In this document: one piece after another, positions 8,676 through 18,095 of the stretch
Layout: each line of letters starts with the position of its first letter
Numbering within the stretch: the first letter of the stretch is position 1
From: an uncultured Clostridia bacterium
GTDB lineage: Bacteria > Bacillota > Clostridia > Christensenellales > Borkfalkiaceae
Direction of reading: 5' to 3'
DNA length: 64,000 nt
Assembly: GCA_904419075.1 (NCBI GenBank)
Contig: CAJFQM010000003.1
Location: 62,001-126,000, forward strand
Program-made: the position numbers and the translations under genes
The notes under the pieces: generated by a model
What the model saw: the letters and a program-made list of their open reading frames with translations, nothing else
What the model was told of the DNA's origin: nothing
The model's database searches: none

Positions 8676-8805
8676 ACTTCGTTCCTTTTCCGTGTCGTTT
8701 TTTCTTTCTCTCTTCCCGTTCGTCTTATCCTTGCCGCCTCCAAACCTATGGGCAGGGTGAAAGTGCGGGGGAAACTTTATTCCAAGAAGCGCTTCCGTTA
8801 CGGAA

Positions 8806-9474
8806 TTATTTTTTCAATAAATCGGGACGATATTTTTTCGTCAACTCCAAGGCCTGTTCCCGTCGCCAGCGGTCTACTTTTGCATGGTCGCCGCTCAAAA
8901 GCACTTCGGGAACGGAAAGGCCGCGATATTCCTGCGGCCGGGTATACTGCGGATATTCGAGAAGATTGTCCGAAAAACTTTCGTCGACGAGAGAAGAAGT
9001 ATTGATGACTCCGTCCACATACCTCGAAACGCAATCCACCAAGACCATGGCGGGCAATTCCCCGCCCGTAAGGACATAGTCCCCGATAGAAATTTCTTCG
9101 TCGATGAACAAATCGATCGACCTCTGATCCACGCCCTCATAATGCCCGCACAGAAGAATCAGCCAATCATGGGAAAGAAGAGAGAACACTTTCTGCTGCC
9201 GAAGCGTTTCCCCTTTCGGAGAGAGGTAAATCCTGTATGCCCGATGTTCTTTATCCAGCGCCTCGATGGCGCTGCCGATGGGCTGCGGCATCATGACCAT
9301 GCCCGCGCCGCCGCCAAAGGGATAATCATCGCATTTCAAATGCTTATCTTCCGTAAATTTTCGGATATCCACGACGTTGATTTCTATCTTTCCCGCCCGC
9401 TGCGCCCGTCCGAGAATACTCTCTTTCAGAGCGGAAAACATGTCGGGAAAGAGGGTAAGAATATCTATTCTCAT
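8806..9474 (-). CDS. trmD: tRNA (guanine-N1)-methyltransferase
   Basis: 222 residues. Forms m1G37 in tRNA using SAM. Recognisable are MRIDILTLFPDMF at the start, YPFGGGAGMVM, the trefoil-knot segment LLCGHYEGVDQR and SIGDYVLTGGELPAMVL. The ATG is 3 nt after the stop of the ABC membrane protein, so translation is probably coupled. The usual partners rimM and rplS are absent; here trmD follows a two-gene ABC transporter. Confidence 0.96.
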   Translation of the reverse strand: MRIDILTLFPDMFSALKESILGRAQRAGKIEINVVDIRKFTEDKHLKCDDYPFGGGAGMVMMPQPIGSAIEALDKEHRAYRIYLSPKGETLRQQKVFSLLSHDWLILLCGHYEGVDQRSIDLFIDEEISIGDYVLTGGELPAMVLVDCVSRYVDGVINTSSLVDESFSDNLLEYPQYTRPQEYRGLSVPEVLLSGDHAKVDRWRREQALELTKKYRPDLLKK

Positions 9475-9477
9475 AGC

Positions 9478-10644
9478 TCAACCCAAATTGACCTTATTTT
9501 TGAGGACATACCTTTCAAAAAAGAACAGTCCGACGCTCCCGCCCGCGGCAAGCGCAATCAGTATCCATAAGAACAAATGCGAGGCGACATTCGAATTGAT
9601 CAGTCCTCCGAGAAATCCCGTTGATATGAAGAAAATATAAATCACCTGACTTACGGCGAGATAAATCACATAGGCGATGGCCGCCGTTCCCACGCGGCTC
9701 TTATTGACGATCATCTGTCCGACGCATACGCATGCGTATACGATTTGAAGATTAAAGATAATTGCCATGAGAAGGAAAAGAACTATTTCCACCGTCCATA
9801 AAACACCGTCTATCGGATACTGACGATAAATTTCGCCTATTCCGACAAACACTTCTTCCATAGCGGGAAAGACCTCTTTCCAATAAGGAAACGCTACGAT
9901 AAATATAGACGCTATCGCGACGAGAAGCGTCAGCAAGATAGTCAAAAAACCGCTGATGAGTTTGGAAGAGATCTGCTCTTCCGGCGTAGCGGGAATACTC
10001 AGCGTGAGATAGCCTTCCGTCCCGAACAGATTTTTGAGAAAACGCACTGCAATATTTATGATGCAGACCGTTGAGCAGAGAACCACCCCCAAGACGTAAA
10101 GTATTATAATGGAAACTGCCGCGGACATAAAAACGTTCGTCCCCACGCCGGATGACTGAGACTCGGAAACATGCTCCGCGATCGGCAGGCAAATCGCGCA
10201 AAGCACCGCCAATGCCCCCAAGACGATATAGCAGGGAACGAGAAATTTGAACAGCGCGCGGAAGTCGTATTTCAACAATTTTTTCAGCATATGGCCGCGG
10301 ACCGCCTTTATTTTTCCGTCCCCGTTCAAGTCTGCTTCTTCGATCCCGCTGCGGGCATAATCCGATCGATAATGATTTTCATGGGAATCAAAAAAGTCCT
10401 GAGAATTCTTCGGCGCGGAAAAAACAGGCTTATCGGAAAGCGGAACATTCGCCGAATCCAAAGGAGAAGTTATTTTTTCCGAAGGAGCGGAAGCCGCAGA
10501 AGAATCAAACGTATCCGAAGCATCGAAACCGAATAAATCCTCTTTTTCATTCTCCTCCGCTATGTCGGATGCTCCTTGGCCGACCTCGTTTTTTTCCTTA
10601 TCGTCGTCGTTTTCAAACCAATACTTATCGTTTCCGCTTACCAT
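9478..10644 (-). CDS. ABC transporter membrane protein with long acidic N-terminal tail
   Basis: 388 residues. The first 120 or so are hydrophilic and acidic (many D, E and S) and contain one EF-hand-like loop, DLNGDGKI. Then MLKKLLKYDFRALFKFL leads into about six hydrophobic helices typical of ABC-2-like permeases. It overlaps the upstream ATPase gene by 7 nt (ATGGTAA), so the two form one transporter. The substrate is unknown. Whether translation starts at the first ATG or later cannot be decided, but the overlap favours the long form. Confidence 0.75.
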   Translation of the reverse strand: MVSGNDKYWFENDDDKEKNEVGQGASDIAEENEKEDLFGFDASDTFDSSAASAPSEKITSPLDSANVPLSDKPVFSAPKNSQDFFDSHENHYRSDYARSGIEEADLNGDGKIKAVRGHMLKKLLKYDFRALFKFLVPCYIVLGALAVLCAICLPIAEHVSESQSSGVGTNVFMSAAVSIIILYVLGVVLCSTVCIINIAVRFLKNLFGTEGYLTLSIPATPEEQISSKLISGFLTILLTLLVAIASIFIVAFPYWKEVFPAMEEVFVGIGEIYRQYPIDGVLWTVEIVLFLLMAIIFNLQIVYACVCVGQMIVNKSRVGTAAIAYVIYLAVSQVIYIFFISTGFLGGLINSNVASHLFLWILIALAAGGSVGLFFFERYVLKNKVNLG

Positions 10645-11339
10645 CTGAATACCTCCCTGAACAGCTGGTCTATCGTCTTGCCCTCTCCTTTGCGGATATC
10701 GTTTGCGCCGCCCTGCAACACGATTTTTCCGTTTTGCAGAAACAGCACGTAATCGAGGACGGGTTCGATATCTCCGATCAAATGCGTACAGATGATCATT
10801 GTCGAATCCGCGTTCTTGTGGGAAACAATGGTGTTGAGAATATAATCCCGCGCGGCGGGATCGACGCCCGCGATAGGCTCGTCGAGAATAAACAGCTTGG
10901 CATTCCTCGACAAAGTGAGTATGAGACCGAGCTTTTCCTTCGTTCCCTTGGACAAAGCACGCACCTTCTGTCCCATATTCACACCGAGTTCGGAAATCAT
11001 TTTTTCCGCTTTCTTCTCGTCGAAATCGGGAAAGAAGTCCTTATAATACTCCACCTCCTGCTTTACGGTGAAACCGTCGCTCAAAAAGTTGCTGTCGGGA
11101 AGATACGCGACGATAGCCTTCGTCTCCGTGCCGACCGTCATTCCTCCCACGCGGATATTCCCTTCCGTCGGAGTCAGAAGCCCGGTCAAAAGTTTGATGA
11201 GCGTCGTTTTCCCGCTTCCGTTCGGCCCCAAAAGGCCCACGATACAGCCCTTATCGGGAACGGAAAACGTCAGATGGTCGAGCGCACGGAGTCCCTTATA
11301 GTCCTTCGTCAGCTCCGTACACTCCAAAATATTTTCCAT
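10638..11339 (-). CDS. ABC transporter ATP-binding protein
   Basis: 233 residues, a single nucleotide-binding domain with Walker A GPNGSGKTT (about 39-47), the signature LSKGTKEKLGL, Walker B LFILDEPIAGVDP and the switch His in IICTHL. It resembles the EcsA/YtrB-type export ATPases. It partners the downstream membrane protein. A consensus promoter lies about 60 nt upstream. I cannot name the substrate. Confidence 0.88.
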   Translation of the reverse strand: MENILECTELTKDYKGLRALDHLTFSVPDKGCIVGLLGPNGSGKTTLIKLLTGLLTPTEGNIRVGGMTVGTETKAIVAYLPDSNFLSDGFTVKQEVEYYKDFFPDFDEKKAEKMISELGVNMGQKVRALSKGTKEKLGLILTLSRNAKLFILDEPIAGVDPAARDYILNTIVSHKNADSTMIICTHLIGDIEPVLDYVLFLQNGKIVLQGGANDIRKGEGKTIDQLFREVFRW

Positions 11340-11395
11340 ATTTCTCTTTATACTCCTTTCTCCGCCTCCTCGCGGACGCGGTTCCTCTGATTTTT

Positions 11396-11424
11396 ATTGT
11401 ACCATATTTTACGGTTAATGTCAA
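11396..11424 (-). promoter_or_regulatory. Sigma-A promoter of the ABC-trmD-rbgA-rnhB operon
   Basis: TTGACA (11419-11424), 17 nt, TACAAT (11396-11401), read leftwards, with the first gene starting about 55 nt downstream. Confidence 0.85.
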
Positions 11425-11456
11425 GATTTGAGAACAAAACCGCATAAAAAGAAAAA

Positions 11457-11503
11457 ACAAAGCATACCGTGACCGAGAATAATTCAGTCTGTACACGGTA
11501 TGC
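11457..11503 (-). terminator. Terminator downstream of ftsY
   Basis: Read leftwards, GCATACCGTG pairs with CACGGTATGC across a 22-nt loop and is followed by TTTGTTTTTT. The stem is perfect over 10 bp; the loop is longer than usual. Confidence 0.75.
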
Positions 11504-11549
11504 CCGTTTTGACTTTTCTTTTATTCAGCTCTCCCCTGCCTATGCCGAT

Positions 11550-12452
11550 TCAAAGGATAGCTTCTACAAAGCTCTTCGCATCGAAGTGTTCCAAATCCTC
11601 TATTTTTTCTCCGACGCCCGCAAAGATGACGGGCAAAGCGAGCTCGGATGCCAGCGAAAAGACAAACCCGCCCTTTGCCGTGCCGTCCAGCTTGGTGAGT
11701 ACGAGTCCGTCGAGCTCTACCGCCTCGTCGAAGACGCGCGCCTGATTGACGGCGTTCTGCCCCGTCGTGGCGTCGAGAACGAGCAGTTTCAAAAAATCCG
11801 CTTCGGGATATTCCCGCGTGACGACGCGGTCCATTTTTTGAAGCTCTTTCATGAGATTGTCTTTGACGTGCAAACGTCCAGCCGTATCGACGATGACGAC
11901 GTCCGTTTTCTTCGCCTTTGCGGAGGATACGGCGTCGAAAATAACCGCAGCGGGATCGCTTCCCTCCTCGTGCTTGACGATTCTCACCTTTGCCCTGTCC
12001 GCCCACACGGCGAGCTGTTCTCCCGCCGCCGCGCGGAAAGTGTCCGCGGCCGCGACCGTGACCGTCTTTCCCTTTTCGATGAAATAATGCGCCAGCTTTC
12101 CGATAGTCGTCGTTTTTCCAACGCCGTTTACGCCTACCAGCATAATGACGCAGGGATAAGAGATGTCGGGAACTTCCGCCTCTTTGAGAATATCGGTCAA
12201 GATTCCCCGCAGAAGTTCCGTAACGTATGCTTCGTCTTTGAGCTTTTCTCCGATTGCCTTCGCCTTCGCCTTCACCCGCGCCACGACTTCTTCCGCCGTG
12301 GAAACGGAAACATCCGAAGAAATTAGGAGTTCCTCCAATTCCTCATAAAATTCGTCGCCCAATTTGTTTTTGGAAAACAAAACTCTCAGTTTTTCCGATA
12401 AATTGTCCTTCGTCTTTTTCAAAGCGCCGAACAGTTTTCCGAATATCCCCAT
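11550..12452 (-). CDS. ftsY: Signal recognition particle receptor FtsY
   Basis: 300 residues from MGIFGKLFG; AAGGAG sits 7 nt upstream of this ATG, so I prefer it to the longer open frame. The GTPase docks SRP-ribosome complexes at the membrane. An N-domain helical bundle leads to the G domain with GVNGVGKTTTIGKLA (P-loop), DTAGRL (G3) and TKLDGTAKGG (G4). The acidic A-domain of proteobacterial FtsY is absent, normal for Firmicutes. It follows smc, as often in this phylum. Confidence 0.95.
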   Translation of the reverse strand: MGIFGKLFGALKKTKDNLSEKLRVLFSKNKLGDEFYEELEELLISSDVSVSTAEEVVARVKAKAKAIGEKLKDEAYVTELLRGILTDILKEAEVPDISYPCVIMLVGVNGVGKTTTIGKLAHYFIEKGKTVTVAAADTFRAAAGEQLAVWADRAKVRIVKHEEGSDPAAVIFDAVSSAKAKKTDVVIVDTAGRLHVKDNLMKELQKMDRVVTREYPEADFLKLLVLDATTGQNAVNQARVFDEAVELDGLVLTKLDGTAKGGFVFSLASELALPVIFAGVGEKIEDLEHFDAKSFVEAIL

Positions 12453-12708
12453 AAATTCTCCTTGCGATTCGATTTTGCCGCACGCATTTCCGCACGCGGA
12501 TACGCCTGCGACGGATTCGGCAAAGAACGCCGAACAGTGAACCCCTCGGCCGTCGTCAATTACTGACCTCATACCTCCGTATCAGCCGCTGTTCGTCTGT
12601 ATCGGCGACTGACCGTCAGTCGTTAGTTGCAAACTCTCAGTCACTGGTTGTCAGCCGGTCAGTCCGCAATCGCCCTTCATCAGCAGCCGAAGCCGTCGCC
12701 ATGAGCCG
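12453..12708. other. Spacer between smc and ftsY with GTCAG-like repeats
   Basis: About 256 bases with no gene that I can support. The part 12600-12670 holds several near-copies of GTCAGTC/GACTGAC on both strands (for example around 12609-12621 and 12639-12663). I see no promoter or clear terminator. The ftsY Shine-Dalgarno lies at its left edge. Confidence 0.4.
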
Positions 12709-15700
12709 TCATTCGACGGTTCCCGCGCCGAGCTTTTCCTCCACGTCCGCCAGCTTGACGGAGACGATTTTGGAAACGCCCTTTTCCTGCATGGTCACGC
12801 CGAAAAGGGAATCCGCCTGATTCATGGTCGGCTTTCTGTGCGTAATGACGATAAACTGTGTCTCTTCCGAGAAACGTTTGAGGTAAGAAGCAAATCTGTC
12901 CACGTTAGCGTCGTCGAGCGCCGCCTCGATCTCGTCGAGAATACAGAACGGCATGGGCCGAGCCCGCAAAATGGCGAACAGAATGGCAATCGCCGTCAGA
13001 GCGCGTTCGCCGCCCGAAAGGAGAGAAATTTTCGTCAGTTTCTTTCCGGGAGGGCAGGCGACGATTTCCACGCCCGCCGCGAGCGGATCTTCCCCTTCGA
13101 CGTAATCGAGCTGCAATTCCGCTTTTCCGCCGCCGAACAGTTCCTTGAAGGTAATCTTGAAATTCTCGTTGATTTCATCGAATCCTTCGTTGAACTGTTT
13201 GAGCATTTCCTCTCGGATTTCGTTGAGCGCGGTCGTCAAATCCTCTATCGCCTTTTGGAGGTCGTCGCGCTGCGTAATCATTTCGTCGTAGTGCGATTTT
13301 TCCTCCGCATATTCCTCTACGGCGTTCGGATTGACCGAACCCAGCATGGTGATTTTACGTTTGAGGACGGTAATGAGATTTGCGGCTTCGTTCGCGTTGA
13401 AATTCTCCGCCTTCATGGACAGGCAAGCCTCATAATCCATCTGATAGGCCTCGTCTATCCTCAGACGCATGTTTTCGAGATTGGTATCTATTTTACTGAT
13501 CTCTATCTCGCATTTATAGCGCTTGTCCGACTGTTTTGTAATCGTTTCCTGTAAGCCGTTGCGCTCCTCTTCGAGTTCGAGCTGGCGCGCGTTGATTTCT
13601 TCCTTTTCTTTGGAAAGCGCGGCGATTTTGTCCACGATTTCCTGAACGGCGGCCTTTTCCTCTTCGGTGAGCTCCTTTTCCTGCGCCTCCGATTCCAAAG
13701 CGTGGAGTTTGCCTTCCAAATCCTTTTTGGAGGCTTCCGTTTCGAGAATCCGCTTGACGAGTTCCTCCTTTTCCGCATTCAGGCGGCGGAAGTTTTCCTC
13801 CTCCTTTTCGAGCGCGGAATTGAGCGCGGCATATTCCACTTCGAGATCGTGCAGTTTTTTGCTCTTTTCGTCCCGTTCGGCCTTGAAACGGTCGCATTGG
13901 CTGCGCTGCCCTGCGAGTTCTTCCTCCGCGCTCTGGCGCATGGAATTGAGTTCCTCTTCGCTCTTGGAGGAATCCGCCTCCTCGTTTTCGAGGGCGCGGA
14001 GTTTTTGTTTCAGCTCTTGGAGCGCCTCCTCGTATACGCCGATATCCGCTTCCGCCTCGGCGATTTGCTGCAAAAGCGCCTCCTCGCGCTGTTGCAGAGC
14101 CGCCGTTTCGGTATTGGCGGACTGATACTTTGCGCGGAGCTTTTCGACTTCTTCTTCTGCTTCCTTGCGGGCTTCCTCGCTCTCGGCGATGGCGGCTTTC
14201 AGCTTTTCGATATATTTCTGCTTGCGGACGATGTTTTCCTTACATTCCTGAATTTTGCGCTCGTTGGAAAGGAGCGAGCCCGCGTCCTTTCTTCGGCTTC
14301 CGCCCGTCATGGCGCCGCTGGTCATGACGATATCGCCGTCCAGCGTCACGATTTTGAAGGAATTGCCGTATTTTTTCGCTATCGCGTTGGCGTTGAAAAT
14401 ATTGTCGCAGATGAGCGTATTTCCGAGCAAGTTGCTGATGACGTTATAATAATAATCGTCGTACTGCACCAGCTCGGTTGCGAGTCCCATGGCGCCCTTT
14501 TCGTTCATGGCGCGCTGAATTTCGCGGGTGTCCGGCTTGGGACGCATGCTGGACACGGGCAGGAAAGTGACGATACCGCCGTTCGTGCGTTTCAGGTATT
14601 CGATGAGATAGCGCGCGTCGTCCGACGTGGCGGTGACGACGTTCTGCATGGCGCCGCCGAACGCCGTCTCTATGGCGGTTTCGTATTTCTGCTCGGTGCG
14701 AACGATATCCGCAAGGGCGCCCTTGACGCGGTTTCCGACATCGGGATTGGTCTTTGCCACGGACAAAAGCCGCCTGACCGAATCCTTGTACCCCTCGAAG
14801 CGGTTCTTCAAGCTGATATACAGTTCGAGACTGTCCCTGAGAGAAGCGAGCTGACCGTTCGCGTTGAACAGCTCCTGATTGAAATTGTTGACGGTGAGCT
14901 GCATTTCGCGCATTTCTTCCGTCTTTTCTTCGAGCGCGGAATTCCCCGTCGAAGTAAAATCTTTGAGCCGTTTCAAGTCCCCGCGCACGGCGGCGAGCTC
15001 GTCCCCCAGTCGTTCTTTTCTCTGATTGCTCTTGTCGAGCGCGGAGGAGATTTCTTTAATCCGTTCTTCCGCCGCTTCCTTGCGCGCGGAAAGGGTACCG
15101 ATATTCTTTTTGATTTCGGACAGGTTGTCCGCGGACTCCATCTGGCTCAGCCGCTTTTCGTCGGACAGCCGCTCGAACACCTCGATTTTATTGTCCAGCG
15201 CGGCCACCGCGGAACGCAAAACGTCCGTCTCGTTTTCGATGACGGAAATGCGCGCCGTATCCTGTTTGCGCTTTTGTACCCCGAGCGCCACCGCGTCGTC
15301 GATTTCTCCGATGCGGGCTTTGCTCTCCGCGAGGACGTCCTCCGCCGCGGAAATCTGCGAACGATACGTACTGATACGCTCCCGCACGAGTTTGAGTTCG
15401 CCGTCCTTGCGCTCGTTGCCGACGGAGAGTTCCACGCGGCGGTCGTTGAGCTCGGTAAGCTGATCGTCCGCCTCCGCGATTTTGCGGCGGTTTTCCTCAA
15501 AAAGGCGGTTGACGCGTTCCACCTGTACGTTTAAGGAGATAATTTTATCGGAAATGGCGGAGATGTCCTTTTTAAACTTGTCCTTTTCCGTCTCCGCGTT
15601 TTCATAGCGGTATATGTAGGTATTCACCTCGTTGTATTTGAGGGAATCGGAATATTCGTTGTATTCGCGCGCGGCTTCCGCCTGCTTGCCGAGGGGGCCG

Positions 15701-16305
15701 AGACGGCGTTCCGCCTCGTCGATTCTTTGGCGGTAAATAAAGAGATTGGAGTTGGAATCTTCCAATTTCCGCTCGATTTCCTGCTTGCGGGATTTATACA
15801 CCATGAGCCCGGTGGCTTCCTCGAAGATGAGCCGCCTGTCCTCGGGCTTGGCGTTCATGATTTGTTCCACCTTGCCCTGACCGATGATGGAATACCCCTC
15901 TTTTCCGAGCCCGATGCCGTGAAAGAGCGCGACGATATCCTTCAAACGGCTGGGTTGGCCGTTGATGAGGTATTTGCTGTCGCCGTTCCGATACAGTCTT
16001 CTGGTCATTGCGACGTCCGTGGCGTCGAGGTCGAAAATGCGCTTTTGGTTATCGAAAACGAGCGTCACTTCGCAAAACGAAAGAGGTTTTCTTTCCAGCG
16101 TCCCGCCGAAAATGACGTCCTGCATGTTGCTGCCGCGCAAAGATTTTGCGGACTGTTCCCCCAAAACCCAGCGAACGGCGTCGGCGACGTTGCTCTTTCC
16201 GCAGCCGTTGGGGCCCACGATGCAGGTAACGCCGTCGTCGAACCGAATCGTCGTTTTGTCGGCGAACGATTTGAAGCCGACCAGTTGTATTTCTTTTAAG
16301 TCCAA
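12709..16305 (-). CDS. smc: Chromosome segregation protein SMC
   Basis: 1198 residues, standard length. The N-terminal ATPase half has GPNGCGKSN (about 32-40) and the Q-loop region; two long coiled coils flank a hinge at roughly 510-670 (GALADIVRTE, ATSDDARYLIEYLK); the C-terminal half has LSGGERALTAIAILFA and Walker B CILDEIEAALDDAN. The start codon is a TTG with AAGGAG about 10 nt upstream, and the family motif LKEIQLVGFKSF follows at once. SMC organises newly replicated DNA with ScpAB. It sits in the usual rnc-smc-ftsY order. Confidence 0.97.
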   Translation of the reverse strand: MDLKEIQLVGFKSFADKTTIRFDDGVTCIVGPNGCGKSNVADAVRWVLGEQSAKSLRGSNMQDVIFGGTLERKPLSFCEVTLVFDNQKRIFDLDATDVAMTRRLYRNGDSKYLINGQPSRLKDIVALFHGIGLGKEGYSIIGQGKVEQIMNAKPEDRRLIFEEATGLMVYKSRKQEIERKLEDSNSNLFIYRQRIDEAERRLGPLGKQAEAAREYNEYSDSLKYNEVNTYIYRYENAETEKDKFKKDISAISDKIISLNVQVERVNRLFEENRRKIAEADDQLTELNDRRVELSVGNERKDGELKLVRERISTYRSQISAAEDVLAESKARIGEIDDAVALGVQKRKQDTARISVIENETDVLRSAVAALDNKIEVFERLSDEKRLSQMESADNLSEIKKNIGTLSARKEAAEERIKEISSALDKSNQRKERLGDELAAVRGDLKRLKDFTSTGNSALEEKTEEMREMQLTVNNFNQELFNANGQLASLRDSLELYISLKNRFEGYKDSVRRLLSVAKTNPDVGNRVKGALADIVRTEQKYETAIETAFGGAMQNVVTATSDDARYLIEYLKRTNGGIVTFLPVSSMRPKPDTREIQRAMNEKGAMGLATELVQYDDYYYNVISNLLGNTLICDNIFNANAIAKKYGNSFKIVTLDGDIVMTSGAMTGGSRRKDAGSLLSNERKIQECKENIVRKQKYIEKLKAAIAESEEARKEAEEEVEKLRAKYQSANTETAALQQREEALLQQIAEAEADIGVYEEALQELKQKLRALENEEADSSKSEEELNSMRQSAEEELAGQRSQCDRFKAERDEKSKKLHDLEVEYAALNSALEKEEENFRRLNAEKEELVKRILETEASKKDLEGKLHALESEAQEKELTEEEKAAVQEIVDKIAALSKEKEEINARQLELEEERNGLQETITKQSDKRYKCEIEISKIDTNLENMRLRIDEAYQMDYEACLSMKAENFNANEAANLITVLKRKITMLGSVNPNAVEEYAEEKSHYDEMITQRDDLQKAIEDLTTALNEIREEMLKQFNEGFDEINENFKITFKELFGGGKAELQLDYVEGEDPLAAGVEIVACPPGKKLTKISLLSGGERALTAIAILFAILRARPMPFCILDEIEAALDDANVDRFASYLKRFSEETQFIVITHRKPTMNQADSLFGVTMQEKGVSKIVSVKLADVEEKLGAGTVE

Positions 16306-16336
16306 AGTTCTCTCGCTCCTTATAGTTCTCTATATT

Positions 16337-16996
16337 TCAGACAGGATTTTCGTTTTCGGACAAAACCGCCAAAAGATTTTTCGCCGCTTCCTGCTCTGCG
16401 GCGGTCTTGCTCTTTCCCCGCCCCGACGCGCTTTTGCCTTCCGCTTCCGCGAGACAGACAAACATCGGGTCGTTGTCCTTTCCCTCTTTTTGCAGGGAAT
16501 AGGAGGGCGTGGGCAAGCCCTTCTTTTGCAGAAATTCCTGTAATTCTCCCTTGTAGTTCTCCCCTCTGCTGACGGCGAGATGTTCGAGAATAAACCGCTT
16601 TGCCGCCTCATAGCCGCCGTCGAGATAAACGGCCGCGGAAAGGGTCTCGAACAGGCTGGAAACCGTCTTGCCGCCGACATTCGCTTCCCCGCCCTCGACG
16701 AGCAGGAAATTTTTCAGCGACAGCTTTTCCGCCGCCTCCAAAAGCGCCTCCTTTCTCACCAGAGCCTGCCTCAGAGCCGTCATCTCCCCTTCGCTTAAGG
16801 TCTTTCCTTTCTTTTCGCGAAAATACAGCATTTCGGATACGACGAGCTGCAACACGCTGTCTCCGAGAAATTCCAGCCGCTCGTTATCCTCTCCGCCGTG
16901 AGCGTTGGCATAAGTGGAATGTACGAACGCCGTTTTCAACAGCGCCTTATTCCTGAACGTATAACCGATTTCCTTTTCCAGCCTTTCAAACGTCAT
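16337..16996 (-). CDS. rnc: Ribonuclease III
   Basis: 219 residues. Cleaves double-stranded RNA, including rRNA precursors. The catalytic signature ERLEFLGDSVLQLVVSE is present in the N-terminal domain, and a double-stranded-RNA-binding domain fills the last 75 residues (KGELQEFLQKKGLPTPSY to KTAAEQEAAKNLL). It starts 11 nt after plsX. The gene acpP, often found between plsX and rnc, is missing. Confidence 0.96.
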   Translation of the reverse strand: MTFERLEKEIGYTFRNKALLKTAFVHSTYANAHGGEDNERLEFLGDSVLQLVVSEMLYFREKKGKTLSEGEMTALRQALVRKEALLEAAEKLSLKNFLLVEGGEANVGGKTVSSLFETLSAAVYLDGGYEAAKRFILEHLAVSRGENYKGELQEFLQKKGLPTPSYSLQKEGKDNDPMFVCLAEAEGKSASGRGKSKTAAEQEAAKNLLAVLSENENPV

Positions 16997-17007
16997 GTTC
17001 TGCTCCG

Positions 17008-18069
17008 TCAGGCCTCGGCGGACGCCGTTTCCGCGGAATTTTCGGCGGATTTTGCCGCCTCGGTCAAATCCACCTCCGCGAGCATTTTTTCGATTTTACC
17101 TACCATATCCCCGCGGACCGCCTCCACGGCCTGTCCGATACAGATGGCAAACCCCGATGCCTTGGAATTGCCGTGCGCTTTGACGACCGCTTTTTTGAGG
17201 CCCAAAAACATCGCACCGCCCATGGTTTCATAGTCGGCGGATTTTTTAATATTTTTTATGACGTCGTAAACGAGCGCCGCGCGCATGGTCGCAAAGAAAT
17301 TTTTCTTAAATTCCCGCTTCATGATTGCGCTAATCGCCTTTCCGCAGCCCTCTATCGATTTCAGGGCGATATTGCCCGTAAATCCGTCGGCTACGGCAAT
17401 ATCGATATCTCCTACCATGATGTCGCGCCCCTCGACGTTGCCCGCGTAATCTATACAGGACATGCCTTTGAGGAGCTCGTTTGCCGCCTGATGAAGCGCG
17501 TCGCCCTTGTGATCCTCGGTGCCGTTGCTGAGCAGCCCCACCTTGGGATTTTTCATGCCGTAGGCGGCTTGCGCGTAAGCGGTCGCCATGATGGCGAAAT
17601 GCGCGAGATTGACGGGTTTGCAATCGAGATTCGCCCCGCAGTCGCAAAGGAGCGTGCCCGTCCCTTTCAGGTTGGGAATACGGGGACAGAGCGCGGGACG
17701 GGAAATCCCTTTAATGCGCCCCAGAACGAGCACCGCGGCCGTAAGCACCGCACCCGTGGCTCCCGAGGATACCAGAGCGTCCGCTCTGCCCTCTTTGAGG
17801 AGCTCAAACGCGACGACGGTAGAGGAATTTTTCTTCGTCTTGACGGCCTTCGTCGGCACGTCGTCGTTCGTGATTACTTCGGGCGCGTGCACGATTTCCA
17901 CGCGCGAAGAATCGTATTTGTATTTGGAGAGCTCCGCTTTCAATGCGGCCTCGTCGCCCGCGAGGATTACGGAAAAATCCCCGCTTTTTCCGAGCGCTTC
18001 GATCGCGCCCTTTACCTGCTGTTCGGGAGCGAAATCGCCGCCCATGGCATCTATGGCAATTTTAATCAT
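17008..18069 (-). CDS. plsX: Phosphate acyltransferase PlsX
   Basis: 353 residues. Makes acyl-phosphate from acyl-ACP for phospholipid synthesis. It begins IKIAIDAMGGDFAPEQQVKGA, the family hallmark, and continues with VSSGATGAVLTAAVLVLGR and NGTEDHKGDALHQAA. The last 25 or so residues are a low-complexity Ala/Glu/Ser tail beyond the usual end. It is 26 nt downstream of asnS and upstream of rnc. Confidence 0.95.
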   Translation of the reverse strand: MIKIAIDAMGGDFAPEQQVKGAIEALGKSGDFSVILAGDEAALKAELSKYKYDSSRVEIVHAPEVITNDDVPTKAVKTKKNSSTVVAFELLKEGRADALVSSGATGAVLTAAVLVLGRIKGISRPALCPRIPNLKGTGTLLCDCGANLDCKPVNLAHFAIMATAYAQAAYGMKNPKVGLLSNGTEDHKGDALHQAANELLKGMSCIDYAGNVEGRDIMVGDIDIAVADGFTGNIALKSIEGCGKAISAIMKREFKKNFFATMRAALVYDVIKNIKKSADYETMGGAMFLGLKKAVVKAHGNSKASGFAICIGQAVEAVRGDMVGKIEKMLAEVDLTEAAKSAENSAETASAEA

Positions 18070-18095
18070 AGCCCTGTCCTCGGTGTGTCAATAAT

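Noticed and set aside
8749-8775. FMN riboswitch-like start (GGGCAGGGTGAAA) on the plus strand
   Set aside because: Only the first conserved block matches; the other FMN blocks are missing and no plus-strand gene follows.
13702-15534. 610-residue open frame on the plus strand inside smc
   Set aside because: Exact antisense of the SMC coiled coil; long only because of codon bias.
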